Source of the DNA: R-RK-3 sp963834945
Lineage (GTDB): Bacteria; Pseudomonadota; Alphaproteobacteria; Rhizobiales; Rhodomicrobiaceae
NCBI GenBank assembly: GCA_963834945.1
Contig: CAWIDT010000011.1
Location: 248,001-312,000 of the forward strand
Length of the DNA: 64,000 nucleotides
Direction of reading: 5' to 3'
This document shows, piece after piece, positions 1-8,928 of the stretch (position 1 is its first letter; each line of letters begins with the position of its first letter). The notes under the pieces are model-generated. The model was not told the DNA's origin. It worked only from the letters and a program-made list of their open reading frames with translations, and searched no databases. Made by a program: the position numbers and the translations under genes.

Positions 1-144
1 GATCAGCAGGTCTTGCGTGCTGCCGCCTTCGGTAAGCGCGATCTTATGTTCGGCTGTGTCGCGGTTGGTGAGTTGCAGAGCTTCAGCCTGTGATGCGGCC
101 GCAAGTGCTGCCAAAATCGTTAGGAGATAGACGCTTCGCGCCAT
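1..144 (-). CDS. Secreted protein, N-terminal fragment (cut by window edge)
   Basis: The reverse strand reads from an ATG at 144 off the left edge with no stop, giving 48 residues. The first 22 or so form a signal peptide: a short basic start (MARS), a hydrophobic alanine/leucine core, and an AEA-type cleavage site just before LQLTN. The mature part begins LQLTNRDTAEHKIALTEGG. It looks periplasmic or secreted, but too little is visible to name a family. Confidence 0.6.
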   Translation of the reverse strand, partial: MARSVYLLTILAALAAASQAEALQLTNRDTAEHKIALTEGGSTQDLLI

Positions 145-171
145 GTATCGCTCGCTGAACTCGGACGGGGG

Positions 172-209
172 AAAGAAAAAGAGAAAGGGAAGAATTCCTT
201 CTTCCCTTT
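172..209 (-). terminator. Rho-independent terminator after the small lysine-rich gene
   Basis: Positions 184-194 and 199-209 form a perfect 11-bp inverted repeat with a 4-base loop. On the minus strand the stem is followed by a T-rich run (complement of about 169-183). It lies about 20 bases past the stop codon of the minus-strand gene at 230-328, so it probably ends that transcript. Confidence 0.75.
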
Positions 210-229
210 TGACTGGTACAGAGACAACC

Positions 230-328
230 TTACTTCTTGCCGCCCTTCTTGGCGCCGCCAGCCGGCTTCTCAGCCGTCTTGGTCGAAGCGGGGGCAGCTT
301 TCGGCTTGCTTTCTGTCTTCTTTTTCAT
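230..328 (-). CDS. 32-residue lysine/alanine-rich basic microprotein
   Basis: A short minus-strand ORF starts at ATG 328 and ends with TAA at 230-232. The product is 32 residues, with about a third lysine plus alanine, proline and glycine, and ends KKGGKK. An AAAGG-like ribosome-binding site lies about 9 bases upstream, and a convincing terminator follows the stop, so this looks like a real independent transcript. Such a basic, disordered peptide could bind nucleic acid or ribosomes, but that is only inference. No family is recognised. The next gene upstream (LysR) is divergent. Confidence 0.5.
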   Translation of the reverse strand: MKKKTESKPKAAPASTKTAEKPAGGAKKGGKK

Positions 329-423
329 TGCTTTCTACCTTTGGGCAATGCGGATCTAGTCCGCAGGTTTGCAATCTGCGGTGCGATATGTCATTAGGCA
401 AATGAATTTTTTCTCTGTTTAAT

Positions 424-438
424 ATCGAAAAAATCGAT
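424..438. promoter_or_regulatory. Candidate LysR-type T-N11-A operator
   Basis: The palindrome ATCGA-AAAAA-TCGAT lies 26 bases before the LysR start codon and contains the classic T-N11-A core (T425, A437) bound by LysR-family regulators. Its place between the LysR gene and the divergent small gene fits autoregulation. Binding is inferred from the motif only. Confidence 0.35.
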
Positions 439-464
439 GCGTGGCTGGAAAAGACGCGACTATT

Positions 465-1310
465 ATGGATATTACACTCGCCCGAACTTTTCTGACCGTT
501 GCCGAGACAGGCTCATTCGTCGAGGCTGGACAACGACTCCACGTCACTCAGTCGACAATCAGCTCACGGATCAAGGCACTCGAAGACCTGCTTGGGCGGT
601 CGCTTCTGGACCGGTCCAAATCGGGTGCGACACTCACGCCGGCTGGTCAACAATTCCACAAGCATGCGCTCGCTTTGGTGCGAGTATGGGAGCATGCGCG
701 GCTGGAGATCGGCTTATCGGAGGCGCATCGCGACCATTTGTCGGTCGGAGGCCAACTGAGTCTGTGGGACGGCTTCCTGATGCGATGGCTCGCCTGGATG
801 CGCGGCAACATCCCCGACATCGCCATCACCGCGACCACCGGCTCCTCGATCGGGCTGATGGACCGGCTGATCGAGGGCACGCTGGACCTCGCCATCATGT
901 ACCGGCCGACGAATCGCCCCGGCCTGATCATCGAGCATCTGTTCGACGAGGAACTCGCCCTGGTGTCCGGAGGCGGCGAGCGAAAACAGCCGATGGCCCA
1001 CTATGTCTTCATCAATTGGGGCCCGGAATTCCAGGCGGATCATGCACTTGCGTTCCCCAATCTGCGCCTGCCGGGGCTGTCGCTCGATCTCGGGGCGATG
1101 GGGGCCGACTATCTGCTGAATGCGCGCAGCGCCGGCTATGTCCCGATCCGCGCGGCGCAGCCCTATATCGATTCGGGCGAATTGGCGCTGATCAAGCGCT
1201 CACCGCGATTTGTCTACCCGGCCTATGCGGTCTATCCGGAAGACCGCGACGAGGAGGCCTATGAACCCATTCTCGACAGCCTCAAGCAGATCGCTTCGGC
1301 GCTGACGTGA
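465..1310 (+). CDS. LysR-family transcriptional regulator (HdfR-like)
   Basis: The 281-residue product has the LysR layout. An N-terminal winged helix-turn-helix spans about residues 1-60 (ITLARTFLTVAETGSF, then TQSTISSRIKALEDLLG). A substrate-binding-like effector domain follows. The start is set at ATG 465 because LysR proteins typically begin a few residues before this helix; a GGAAAAG element lies about 11 bases upstream. An in-frame GTG at 441 would add eight residues. The N-terminus resembles HdfR-type regulators. The ligand is unknown. The convergent neighbour is an AcuI-like reductase, so a functional link is not implied. Confidence 0.85.
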   Translation: MDITLARTFLTVAETGSFVEAGQRLHVTQSTISSRIKALEDLLGRSLLDRSKSGATLTPAGQQFHKHALALVRVWEHARLEIGLSEAHRDHLSVGGQLSLWDGFLMRWLAWMRGNIPDIAITATTGSSIGLMDRLIEGTLDLAIMYRPTNRPGLIIEHLFDEELALVSGGGERKQPMAHYVFINWGPEFQADHALAFPNLRLPGLSLDLGAMGADYLLNARSAGYVPIRAAQPYIDSGELALIKRSPRFVYPAYAVYPEDRDEEAYEPILDSLKQIASALT

Positions 1311-1349
1311 GGCGGGCAGCGGAACGAATCAGGTCCAGCACCGAATCGC

Positions 1350-2336
1350 CTATCCGACTTCCAAAACGATTCGCCCGCGAATGCGTCCCGCCAGGATTTC
1401 CGGCGCCAGCGCCACGACATCGTGCAACGGGCGCGTTTCGGTTATCGCGTGCAGCTTGGCGAGATCGAGGTCTCGGGCGAGGCGCTCCCACGCCTCCTGG
1501 CGCTTCGGCTTCGGCGCCATCACCGAATCGATGCCAACCAGCGTGACGCCGCGCAGGATGAAGGGGGCGACGTTGGCATTTAAATCCATCCCCTGTGCCA
1601 GCCCGCAAGCGGCAACCGTGCCGCCATATTTGACCTGCGACAGCACATTGGCCAGCATGTCGCTGCCGGCGACGTCGATGGCGCCCGCCCATCGCTCCCT
1701 GGCAAGCGGACGCGGGTTTCCGCTCAGGTCCCCGCGCGGAATGATTTCGCTCGCGCCGAGCGATCGCAGATAGTCCGCCGTCTCCGGTCGCCCGGTCGAG
1801 GCCGAGACCTGATATCCGAGCCGCGCAAGCAGCGCCACGGCGACGCTGCCCACGCCACCGGCCGCGCCGGTTACCAGGACCGGACCGCTTTTCGGCGTTA
1901 CGTCGTGCTTTTCGAGCGCGATGACGCTGAGCATCGCGGTGTAGCCCGCGGTGCCAAGAGCCATGCAATCGGCTCGGCTGAGGCCGGCGGGGACAGGCAG
2001 CAGCCAATCGCCCTGCACGCGCGCCATCTGCGAATGGCCGCCATAATGGGTTTCGCCCAATCCCCAGCCATTGATCAGGACCTCGTCGCCTGCCGTAAAT
2101 TCCGGTGCCGAGGATTTGACCACCGTCCCGGCAAAATCGATCCCCGGGATCATCGGCCAGCGGCGCACCACCGGCGCCCGTCCGGTGATGGCGAGGCCGT
2201 CCTTATAGTTGATGGTGGAATGGCTGACCCGGACCGTCACGTCTCCATCCATCAGGTCGTCTTCCGTGAGACGCGTCCACTCGACGGTTTGGCCGCTTTC
2301 GGATTTTGCGATCAGTAGAGCCTCGAAATCGGTCAT
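1350..2336 (-). CDS. acuI: AcuI-type acrylyl-CoA reductase / zinc-free quinone oxidoreductase
   Basis: This is a 328-residue medium-chain dehydrogenase/reductase of the YhdH/AcuI branch. That branch uses NADPH to reduce acrylyl-CoA to propionyl-CoA, protecting cells from toxic acrylate derivatives. Family marks are STINYKDGLAITG near residue 40, PGIDFAGTV near 64, and the nucleotide-binding loop VTGAAGGVGSVA at about 155-166. The catalytic-zinc ligands of alcohol dehydrogenases are absent, as expected. The start is ATG 2336, preceded by GGAGGACAC; an in-frame upstream ATG at 2375 lacks such a site. Assignment to AcuI rather than a general quinone reductase rests on overall similarity. Confidence 0.8.
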   Translation of the reverse strand: MTDFEALLIAKSESGQTVEWTRLTEDDLMDGDVTVRVSHSTINYKDGLAITGRAPVVRRWPMIPGIDFAGTVVKSSAPEFTAGDEVLINGWGLGETHYGGHSQMARVQGDWLLPVPAGLSRADCMALGTAGYTAMLSVIALEKHDVTPKSGPVLVTGAAGGVGSVAVALLARLGYQVSASTGRPETADYLRSLGASEIIPRGDLSGNPRPLARERWAGAIDVAGSDMLANVLSQVKYGGTVAACGLAQGMDLNANVAPFILRGVTLVGIDSVMAPKPKRQEAWERLARDLDLAKLHAITETRPLHDVVALAPEILAGRIRGRIVLEVG

Positions 2337-2697
2337 GTGCGTGTCCTCCAAGCGAGCAGTGTGGAAAATTGACAATAATCAGCTGATTAGATCAAGGCTT
2401 AAGTGAAATGAGGCGCAATGGACAAAGGGAAGCTTTTCCCGATTATTGCGGTTCCGCGTTCCCGCTCCCCATCATCCCTGTATTTCCCCTAGGCATTCTC
2501 ACTCAGCAACCCGGTTTTTCCCATTTTGATACAAGTTTTTCTTGCGCCATGCGAGAAAATGGACTTAGACTAAAGGCTTATGGCAGCGCGTCCCTAGCCA
2601 TTCAACGGCCGGGGCGCACTCGCTTTAAGAAGCAAAAGGTCAACGGCATCGCCCGGTTCCGGCTGGGCAAACGATTGACCACCTTGGGAGGTAAGCG
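2337..2697. other. Intergenic stretch upstream of the 27-residue microprotein
   Basis: About 360 bases lie between the AcuI start and the microprotein start. A 130-codon frame crosses it (2408-2800), but it has poor composition and overlaps a better small gene. The only structure seen is a near-palindrome around 2527-2554 (TTCTTGCG then ATGCGAGAA). It may hold promoters for both flanking genes. Confidence 0.3.
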
Positions 2698-2781
2698 ATG
2701 GTTCTTGCCGCAAATTGGAAGCTGGCCGCTACGGCGCTCGCATTCGCCTTTGTTGCCGCTTTGGTGCTGGGCATGGTCTGA
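2698..2781 (+). CDS. 27-residue single-pass membrane microprotein
   Basis: ATG at 2698 is preceded by the strong ribosome-binding site GGGAGGT about 6 bases upstream, and TGA closes the frame at 2779-2781. The peptide starts MVLAANWKLAATALAF and is almost entirely hydrophobic after the lysine at residue 8, which fits one transmembrane helix with the N-terminus inside. A strong terminator begins 30 bases after the stop, so the unit has its own complete expression signals. No family is recognised; membrane-complex accessory peptides look like this. Confidence 0.5.
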   Translation: MVLAANWKLAATALAFAFVAALVLGMV

Positions 2782-2810
2782 TCTGGCCGAACGGTCATGA
2801 TGCAAATGCA

Positions 2811-2838
2811 AAAGCTGCGGTTCTCCCGCAGCTTTTTT
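2811..2838 (+). terminator. Rho-independent terminator
   Basis: AAGCTGCGG and CCGCAGCTT form a perfect stem with a short TTCTC-containing loop, followed by TTTTTT on the plus strand. It ends the microprotein transcript. On the minus strand the stem is followed by TTTTGC, so it may also stop the convergent gene that ends at 2873. Confidence 0.8.
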
Positions 2839-2872
2839 CATGCCGTCCGCCCGCTTCGCAGCGCGGTTGCCG

Positions 2873-3664
2873 CTACTCCGCCCGGGTCGTGGATTGCGGC
2901 GCCACCGCCGCAGTGCTGCCGCTGAACGGAACGGCGGCCACGTCCGCCATACGCGACTGAAACCAGCCATTCTGCGGAAACATGCGTTCGCGGAAAAACT
3001 GCGTGACCTGGGACGGCTTCATGATGCGCCGGAACTCATCGGAGGGCGGCGTAATAAGCAGCGTCGCAAGCAGCGCTCCCGCCATCAGCACCGACGCACT
3101 CTTGGAATGGCGGTCGAAAAGCTTCAGCGCCGTGCCGAAGGAGCGCTTAAGCCGTGCGCCGGTGATATCGACCGCATAGATCTCGTCCAACACCAGATGA
3201 ATGACGTATCCGAGAAACACGAACAGCCCCGCCATCCAGGCAACGACCGGCTCCCGGCCCAGCCAATAGGCGGCAAGCACCGAGGTCAGCGCCATAAAGA
3301 ACAGTCCGGCCAGCAGTGAGTGGAAAATCCCGCGGTGCACCGCGGTGCGATGAAAGATGTGATAGGCGCCGAACCTGATCGCGACGAAGACGGCCAACCA
3401 GATGAGCCACAATTCGGTGATGGAATAGCTGGACTTGAAGTTGAACAGCACGACGAAGGCCAGCGTCAGCCCAAGGCCGGTGAACAGGCTGCGCGACGGC
3501 ACGGCCTGCTCCAGATCGATATCGGGCAGCACGCTGCCGATCACGCCGGCGACCGTCAGGGTCAGAAGGTCGGCGGACGGCACGATATCGGCGGCATAGG
3601 TGGCTGAGGCCGCAAGCCCCGCACCGACGGCGCCCCAACCCATATGTGTCGCAAAGTCAGCCAT
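2873..3664 (-). CDS. Membrane-bound metal-dependent hydrolase (DUF457/YdjM family)
   Basis: The 263-residue protein has about five to six membrane segments and the histidine/aspartate pattern of the DUF457 (YdjM, LexA-regulated in E. coli) family: VLPDIDLE near 45, HRTAVHRGIFHSLLAG near 105-120, and HLVLDEIYAVD near 155. These residues likely bind metal at the membrane face. The substrate is unknown in the family. It begins MADFATHMGWG with the early histidine also typical of the family. It is transcribed alone, divergent from the glutamate dehydrogenase. Confidence 0.75.
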   Translation of the reverse strand: MADFATHMGWGAVGAGLAASATYAADIVPSADLLTLTVAGVIGSVLPDIDLEQAVPSRSLFTGLGLTLAFVVLFNFKSSYSITELWLIWLAVFVAIRFGAYHIFHRTAVHRGIFHSLLAGLFFMALTSVLAAYWLGREPVVAWMAGLFVFLGYVIHLVLDEIYAVDITGARLKRSFGTALKLFDRHSKSASVLMAGALLATLLITPPSDEFRRIMKPSQVTQFFRERMFPQNGWFQSRMADVAAVPFSGSTAAVAPQSTTRAE

Positions 3665-3975
3665 GTCCGCCCCTCTTGAATGGAATCGGGGGCAGCTTAG
3701 GTGATTCGGACAGCCGGCCGGACGTCCCGCGCCGGTCTTGCACAGAAACGTTGGGGGTCAGCGGTGAAAGGGGCCGTTAACGCGCGCATTTACGCGACTG
3801 CGGGACCATATTTCACACATACGATAGAAAGTTCCAGTATCCGTAATAGCACTGGAGGGCGCTTATATGTCCTGGCTGACGCCAAGCTGCCGAATTGGCT
3901 TGTCGGGAAAGCCGCGATCGATGAGTGTGCGCAGTTTTCAAATGCGGATCGCCAGAAGAAAACCGAGGCTCGACC
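3665..3975. other. Divergent promoter and leader region before glutamate dehydrogenase
   Basis: About 310 bases separate the DUF457 start from the dehydrogenase start. The region must carry promoters for both. The one clear feature is a short upstream ORF with a strong ribosome-binding site, entered separately. No recognised riboswitch or operator was seen. Confidence 0.3.
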
Positions 3976-3983
3976 ATGAATGA
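3867..3983 (+). CDS. Possible 38-residue upstream ORF overlapping the gdh start
   Basis: An ATG at 3867 follows GGAGGGCGCTTAT, a better ribosome-binding site than that of the dehydrogenase itself. The frame runs to TGA at 3981-3983, eight bases past the dehydrogenase ATG at 3976, so the two overlap in different frames. The product is basic (many arginines) and matches no family I know. It could be a coupling leader peptide that feeds ribosomes to the large gene, or a chance frame. Confidence 0.3.
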   Translation: MSWLTPSCRIGLSGKPRSMSVRSFQMRIARRKPRLDHE

Positions 3984-6900
3984 ACTCAACGTCGCCGCGA
4001 TATCGGATCAAGTGAGAAAGACCGTGGCGGCTCAGGGAGCCGACGGACAATTGGCCGCGACATTCGCGTTGGTGCTGTTTTCCCGTTCCGGCAACGGCGC
4101 CGCCGGCACTCAAATTCCCGAGCGGCTTGCCGAGCTGGCGCTGAACGCCTTCGCCTTTTACAAGGAGCGCGCCGCGGGCGAGGTGAAGCTGCGCGCCTAT
4201 AATTTCGACGACGACACGGTGCTCGGGCCGGTGACGATCATCGAGGCCGTCAATGACGACATGCCGTTTCTGCTCTCGTCGATGCTCGCCGAAATCATCG
4301 CCCGGGGCTTGAGCGTCCGCTTTGTCACCCATCCGATCCTCAGGGTTCACCGCGACGCGCAGAACCATTTGACCGAACTCGGCGGGCCGGATCGGGCGCC
4401 GGGAGGGCGCGCCGAAAGCTTCGTTCATATCGAGCTGGACCTCATCGACAATGATGCCGAGCGCGAGGATCTGCTGCGCCGTCTCGGGGAAATTCTGAGC
4501 GATGTCCGCGTCGCCGTAACCGACTGGATGCCGATGGTCGCCCGGCTGCGCGAGGCGATCGAGACCTATGAGGCCTCCCCGCCGCCTGTGGCCGTCGATG
4601 AGTTGGCCGAGTTGATCCGTTTCCTCAGATGGCTCGCGGAGGGCCATTTCACGTTTCTGGGCTCGCGGGAATATGATTTCATCATGAGCGGCGACGGACG
4701 CCTCGAACCGAAGCCGGAAACCGGCCTCGGACTGCTGCGCGACCCCGATCTCAACGTCCTGCGCCGCGCCGGCAGCAGCACCGAGCTGAGCCCGGTCGCA
4801 CGCGAATTCTTCACCGCGCCGGCGCCGCTGATCATCGCCAAGGCCAATTTTCTTTCGCCCGTGCAGCGGCGCGTCCACGTCGATTCGATCGGCATCAAAC
4901 TTTATTCCGAAGAAGGCACGCTGAAGGGCGAGCTTCGCATCATCGGCCTGTTCTCGGCCTCCGCCTACAATGAATTGCTCAAGCGCATCCCATTTCTGCG
5001 CCATAAGGTGGAGCAGGTGTTCCGCCGTTCGGGCAATGGCGCCACCAGCTATTCCGGCCGCGTGCTCACCAATATCCTTGAGACCTTCCCGCGCGACGAA
5101 CTGTTCCAGATCTCGACCGACCAGCTCTCGGCGGTGACCGACGCCATCGTCCGGCTGGAATTGATGCCGCAAACCCGCGTCTTCGTCCGCCGCGACGAAT
5201 TCGGGCGCTTTGCCTCCGTCCTCATCTATGTCATGCGCGAGAGATTCACCACAGAGGTGCGGCAGAAGATTATCGCGCTGCTGGAGAGGGAGTTCGAAGC
5301 GCGCATGACGGATTTTACGCCGGTGTTCACCGTCGGCCCGCTGGTTCGCCTGCATGTGGTGGTGTGGAAGGAGGACGATGGCGCGGTGCCCGACGTTCCC
5401 GCCGAGCGCCTGGAGGCCGAAATCGCGACAATCGTCCGCACCTGGCAGGACGAACTGCACGATTTGATCAAGGCCAAATTCGGACGGCACAGCAGTGGAA
5501 TGCTGCATCGCTACGGCGAGACGTTTCCGCCCGGCTACGAATATGCCAATCCGCCGCAGCGCGCGCTGGAGGACATCGACCGGATCGAGGCGCTTTCGGC
5601 CCAGGTGCCGGTCGGCATCCATCTGTTCCGCGACGACAAGGCGGAGCCGCATGAGCTGCGCGTCATGCTCTACCAGCGCGACGAGCCGATTTCGCTCAGC
5701 CGGCGGGTTCCGGTGCTCGAAAATCTGGGATTCTCCGTCATCGCCGAACAGACGCATGAGTTGAAGATCGACCCGCATGGCGCCGCAAAAACCGTGTTCC
5801 TGCATGATCTGCTGCTGGAGACCGCCGATGGCCGCCCGATCGACCTGGCCGACAACCACCGTCGGCTCGAAGCGTGTTTTCTCGCCATCTGGCGGGGCGA
5901 TGCCCATAACGACACGTTCAATCGCCTCATTCTCCAGAGCAGGCTGAACTGGCGGGAAGCGGCGCTGATGCGCGCCTATAGTTCGTATCTGCGCCAGATC
6001 GGCGCGCCGTTCGGACAGATCTACCTGGCGCAGACACTGTGTGAACATGGCGACATCGTTGCCGACCTGGTGAAGCTGTTTCATGTGACATTCGATCCAG
6101 CCGGTGCGAGCACCGTCGGAGCGCGGCAGATAGAGGCGGCGCCGGTTGTCGCCCGCATCGAAGCGGCGCTGGAAACCGTGAAAAGCCTGGATGAAGACCG
6201 GATGATCCGGCGCATTCTGAATCTCATCCAATCGACCGTCCGAACCAATTTCTATCGCACGCCCACCGAGCTTGCGGGCGGCGCCTCGATTGCCGTCAAG
6301 ATCGCCAGCGGCAAGGTCGACGCGATGCCGGCGCCCAAGCCGTTCGCGGAAATCTTCGTCACCTCGCCGCGTTTCGAAGGCGTGCATCTGCGCGGCGGCC
6401 CGATCGCGCGTGGCGGCTTGCGCTGGTCCGACCGGCCGCAGGATTTCCGCACCGAAGTGCTCAGCCTCGCCAAGGCGCAGCAGGTGAAGAACGCGATCAT
6501 CGTGCCGCAGGGCGCCAAGGGCGGCTTCGTGCCGCGCAACATCGCCAAGGATGCCAGCCGCGATCAGGTCATGGCGGAGGGCATTGCCTGCTACCGCTCC
6601 TTCATCGCCAACCTGTTATCGCTTACCGACAATCTGAAGGACGGGCAGGTCATCCCGCCGGCCGAAACAGTCCGGCTGGACAGCGACGACCCCTATCTCG
6701 TGGTCGCCGCCGACAAGGGCACGGCGACATTTTCCGACATCGCCAATGCGCTGGCTGTCGAGCGCGGGTTCTGGCTGGGCGACGCTTTCGCTTCGGGAGG
6801 CTCGGCCGGCTACGATCACAAGAAGATGGGCATCACGGCGAAAGGCGCCTGGGAAACGGTGAAACGCCATTTCCGCGAGATGAACATCGACATCCAGACG

Positions 6901-8796
6901 ACGCCCTTCCGCGTCATCGGCGTTGGCGACATGTCGGGCGACGTGTTCGGCAACGGCATGCTGCTGTCACGGGAGATCCAGCTGATCGGCGCGTTCGACC
7001 ACCGCGACATCTTCATCGATCCGACGCCCGATACCGAGGCAAGCTGGCGGGAACGCCAGCGCCTGTTCAATATGCCGCGTTCGAGCTGGCAGGATTACGA
7101 CCGGACGCTGATTTCGGAAGGTGGCGGCGTTTTCAGCCGGGCTGCCAAGAGTATTCCGTTATCGGTCAAGATGCAGCTCCTGCTGGGCACGCCGCTCAAA
7201 TTGGCCTCGCCCGCCGAAATCATCCGGCTGTTGCTCAAGGCACAGGCCGAGCTTTTGTGGTTCGGCGGGATCGGCACCTATATCCGCGCCTTTGGCGAAA
7301 CCGACGAGCAGGTCAATGATCGCGCCAACGACACGATTCGCATCACGGCTCTGGAAATCGGCGCCAAGGTCATCGGCGAGGGCGCCAATCTGGGGGTGAC
7401 GCAGCGCGGGCGGATCGAGTTCGCACTGCGCGGCGGGCGCATCAACACGGATGCCATCGACAACTCGGCGGGCGTGAACACCTCCGACGTCGAGGTGAAC
7501 ATCAAGATCGCGCTGACAAGCGCCATGCGCCAGGGGCGGCTCACCCGCGAGGAGCGCGACGCCGTGCTCTCGCAGATGACCGACGAGGTAGGACATGCCG
7601 TGCTGCGGAACAATTATCTGCAATCGCTGGCGATCAGCCTCGGCGAAAAGCGCGGCCCTGTCGATCTGGGCTTCCAGACGCGCCTGATGCACGCGCTGGA
7701 ATCCACGGAGCTGCTGGACCGCACCATCGAGCAATTGCCTTCGGACGCGGATCTGGCGGAAAGGCGGCAAAAGCGCCAGGCTTTGACGCGGCCGGAACTG
7801 GCTGTTCTGCTCGCCTATTCCAAGATCGCACTCTATTTCGAGCTGAGCGGCTCGCCCGTGGTGGACGATCCCTATCTCGGCCGGGTGCTCGCCGATTACT
7901 TCCCCGCCGCAATGCGCGAACGCTTCCGCGAGGACATCCAAACCCACGCCCTGCGCCGCGAGATCATCGCCACCACGCTGGTCAACGATGCCATCAATCG
8001 CGGCGGATCGACCTTTGTCATCCGGCTCAAAGAGGAAACCGGCCGCAGCGCGGAAGATATCGTCTATGCGTTCGCCGCCGCGATGGAGGTGTTCCAGCTC
8101 TCGGTCTATTTCAATACGATCGACGCGCTCGACGCGCATCTCGACGGCCAGCTCCAGCTCTCGCTCTATCTCATGGTGCAGGACATGCTGCGGCGGCAGA
8201 CGGCATGGTTCCTGCGCCATGGCGGGTCCGAAGCCGGGCTCTCCGCGCTCATCGAGCGGTACCGGGACGGGGTGACGCGGCTCGACGCCGCCGCCGACGA
8301 TATATTGGATGAATGGCTGACCGGACGGCTGGAGGATGCAACCTCCAATCTGGTCGCCGAGGGGATTCCTGAAGATCTGGCGCGGCGCTTTGTCCGTCTC
8401 AACGCGCTGTCGAACGGTCCCGACATCATCGCCCTGGCGATCAAGCTCGGCCGGCCGGAAATTGAGGTAGCGCGCGTCTATTTCCGGGCCAGCAGCCATT
8501 TCCGGGTCGATGAGATGCGTGCGGCAAGCGATCTGCTTGGCCAGACCGATTATTACAACCGCCTCGCCGTGAACAGCACCCTCAATGCCGTGGCATCCGC
8601 CCAGCGCCAGATCGTCGAAAAGATTTACGCCTCCGCCGGCCACGCCAAACCCGATTTCGAGATATGGTGCGCGCAAAACAAGGTGGCTGCCGAACGCGCG
8701 CGCAAAAGCCTTGACGAAATCCTGAACGGCAGCGAGCTTACGCTGGCCAAGCTGACCGTCGCCGTCGCGCAATTGCGGGAGCTTGCCGAACAATAG
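3976..8796 (+). CDS. gdhB: NAD-specific glutamate dehydrogenase, large (180-kDa) class
   Basis: The 1606-residue product has the full length of the large bacterial NAD-dependent glutamate dehydrogenases, which oxidise glutamate to 2-oxoglutarate and ammonia in the cytoplasm for catabolism. An N-terminal regulatory region with ACT-like segments precedes the catalytic core. The core shows GGLRWSDRPQDFRTEV near residue 812 and the lysine-bearing PQGAKGGFV near 840. The nucleotide-binding stretch GVGDMSGDVFGNGML is near 982. The start MNELNVA follows a weak CGAGG site; a short upstream ORF overlaps it. A rhizobial-type repeat begins directly after the stop. The gene is intact. Confidence 0.95.
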   Translation: MNELNVAAISDQVRKTVAAQGADGQLAATFALVLFSRSGNGAAGTQIPERLAELALNAFAFYKERAAGEVKLRAYNFDDDTVLGPVTIIEAVNDDMPFLLSSMLAEIIARGLSVRFVTHPILRVHRDAQNHLTELGGPDRAPGGRAESFVHIELDLIDNDAEREDLLRRLGEILSDVRVAVTDWMPMVARLREAIETYEASPPPVAVDELAELIRFLRWLAEGHFTFLGSREYDFIMSGDGRLEPKPETGLGLLRDPDLNVLRRAGSSTELSPVAREFFTAPAPLIIAKANFLSPVQRRVHVDSIGIKLYSEEGTLKGELRIIGLFSASAYNELLKRIPFLRHKVEQVFRRSGNGATSYSGRVLTNILETFPRDELFQISTDQLSAVTDAIVRLELMPQTRVFVRRDEFGRFASVLIYVMRERFTTEVRQKIIALLEREFEARMTDFTPVFTVGPLVRLHVVVWKEDDGAVPDVPAERLEAEIATIVRTWQDELHDLIKAKFGRHSSGMLHRYGETFPPGYEYANPPQRALEDIDRIEALSAQVPVGIHLFRDDKAEPHELRVMLYQRDEPISLSRRVPVLENLGFSVIAEQTHELKIDPHGAAKTVFLHDLLLETADGRPIDLADNHRRLEACFLAIWRGDAHNDTFNRLILQSRLNWREAALMRAYSSYLRQIGAPFGQIYLAQTLCEHGDIVADLVKLFHVTFDPAGASTVGARQIEAAPVVARIEAALETVKSLDEDRMIRRILNLIQSTVRTNFYRTPTELAGGASIAVKIASGKVDAMPAPKPFAEIFVTSPRFEGVHLRGGPIARGGLRWSDRPQDFRTEVLSLAKAQQVKNAIIVPQGAKGGFVPRNIAKDASRDQVMAEGIACYRSFIANLLSLTDNLKDGQVIPPAETVRLDSDDPYLVVAADKGTATFSDIANALAVERGFWLGDAFASGGSAGYDHKKMGITAKGAWETVKRHFREMNIDIQTTPFRVIGVGDMSGDVFGNGMLLSREIQLIGAFDHRDIFIDPTPDTEASWRERQRLFNMPRSSWQDYDRTLISEGGGVFSRAAKSIPLSVKMQLLLGTPLKLASPAEIIRLLLKAQAELLWFGGIGTYIRAFGETDEQVNDRANDTIRITALEIGAKVIGEGANLGVTQRGRIEFALRGGRINTDAIDNSAGVNTSDVEVNIKIALTSAMRQGRLTREERDAVLSQMTDEVGHAVLRNNYLQSLAISLGEKRGPVDLGFQTRLMHALESTELLDRTIEQLPSDADLAERRQKRQALTRPELAVLLAYSKIALYFELSGSPVVDDPYLGRVLADYFPAAMRERFREDIQTHALRREIIATTLVNDAINRGGSTFVIRLKEETGRSAEDIVYAFAAAMEVFQLSVYFNTIDALDAHLDGQLQLSLYLMVQDMLRRQTAWFLRHGGSEAGLSALIERYRDGVTRLDAAADDILDEWLTGRLEDATSNLVAEGIPEDLARRFVRLNALSNGPDIIALAIKLGRPEIEVARVYFRASSHFRVDEMRAASDLLGQTDYYNRLAVNSTLNAVASAQRQIVEKIYASAGHAKPDFEIWCAQNKVAAERARKSLDEILNGSELTLAKLTVAVAQLRELAEQ

Positions 8797-8897
8797 AGCA
8801 CGATTGGGAAAAGCCGATACGGGTTTTCCTGAAAATTGTGCGCAAGCAAATAGGTAGCGATCAGGATCGTTTCCGTCAGAAATGGTCCTGATCTAGT
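8797..8897. repeat. RIME-like interspersed repeat
   Basis: Starting at the base after the glutamate dehydrogenase stop, the sequence reads GAGCACGATTGGGAAAAG, then a GGTTTTCC core, and ends in GATCAGGATCG and CTGATCTAG. The same words occur, in the opposite orientation, at 28467-28567 and 31377-31492. This matches the general form of the intergenic mosaic elements of Rhizobiales. It can fold into a long imperfect hairpin and may act as the 3' end of the dehydrogenase mRNA. Confidence 0.6.
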
Positions 8898-8928
8898 GCC
8901 GGGTTGAACAGGCTTGGGGGCAGGTCCG

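Noticed and set aside
2408..2800. 130-residue plus-strand ORF
   Set aside because: No good ribosome-binding site, no family resemblance, and it overlaps a better small gene in another frame.
3790..6387. 865-codon open frame antisense to glutamate dehydrogenase
   Set aside because: It mirrors the codon pattern of a real, highly conserved gene on the other strand, is arginine/histidine-rich and matches no family. The 544-codon frame at 7159-8793 is the same kind of shadow.
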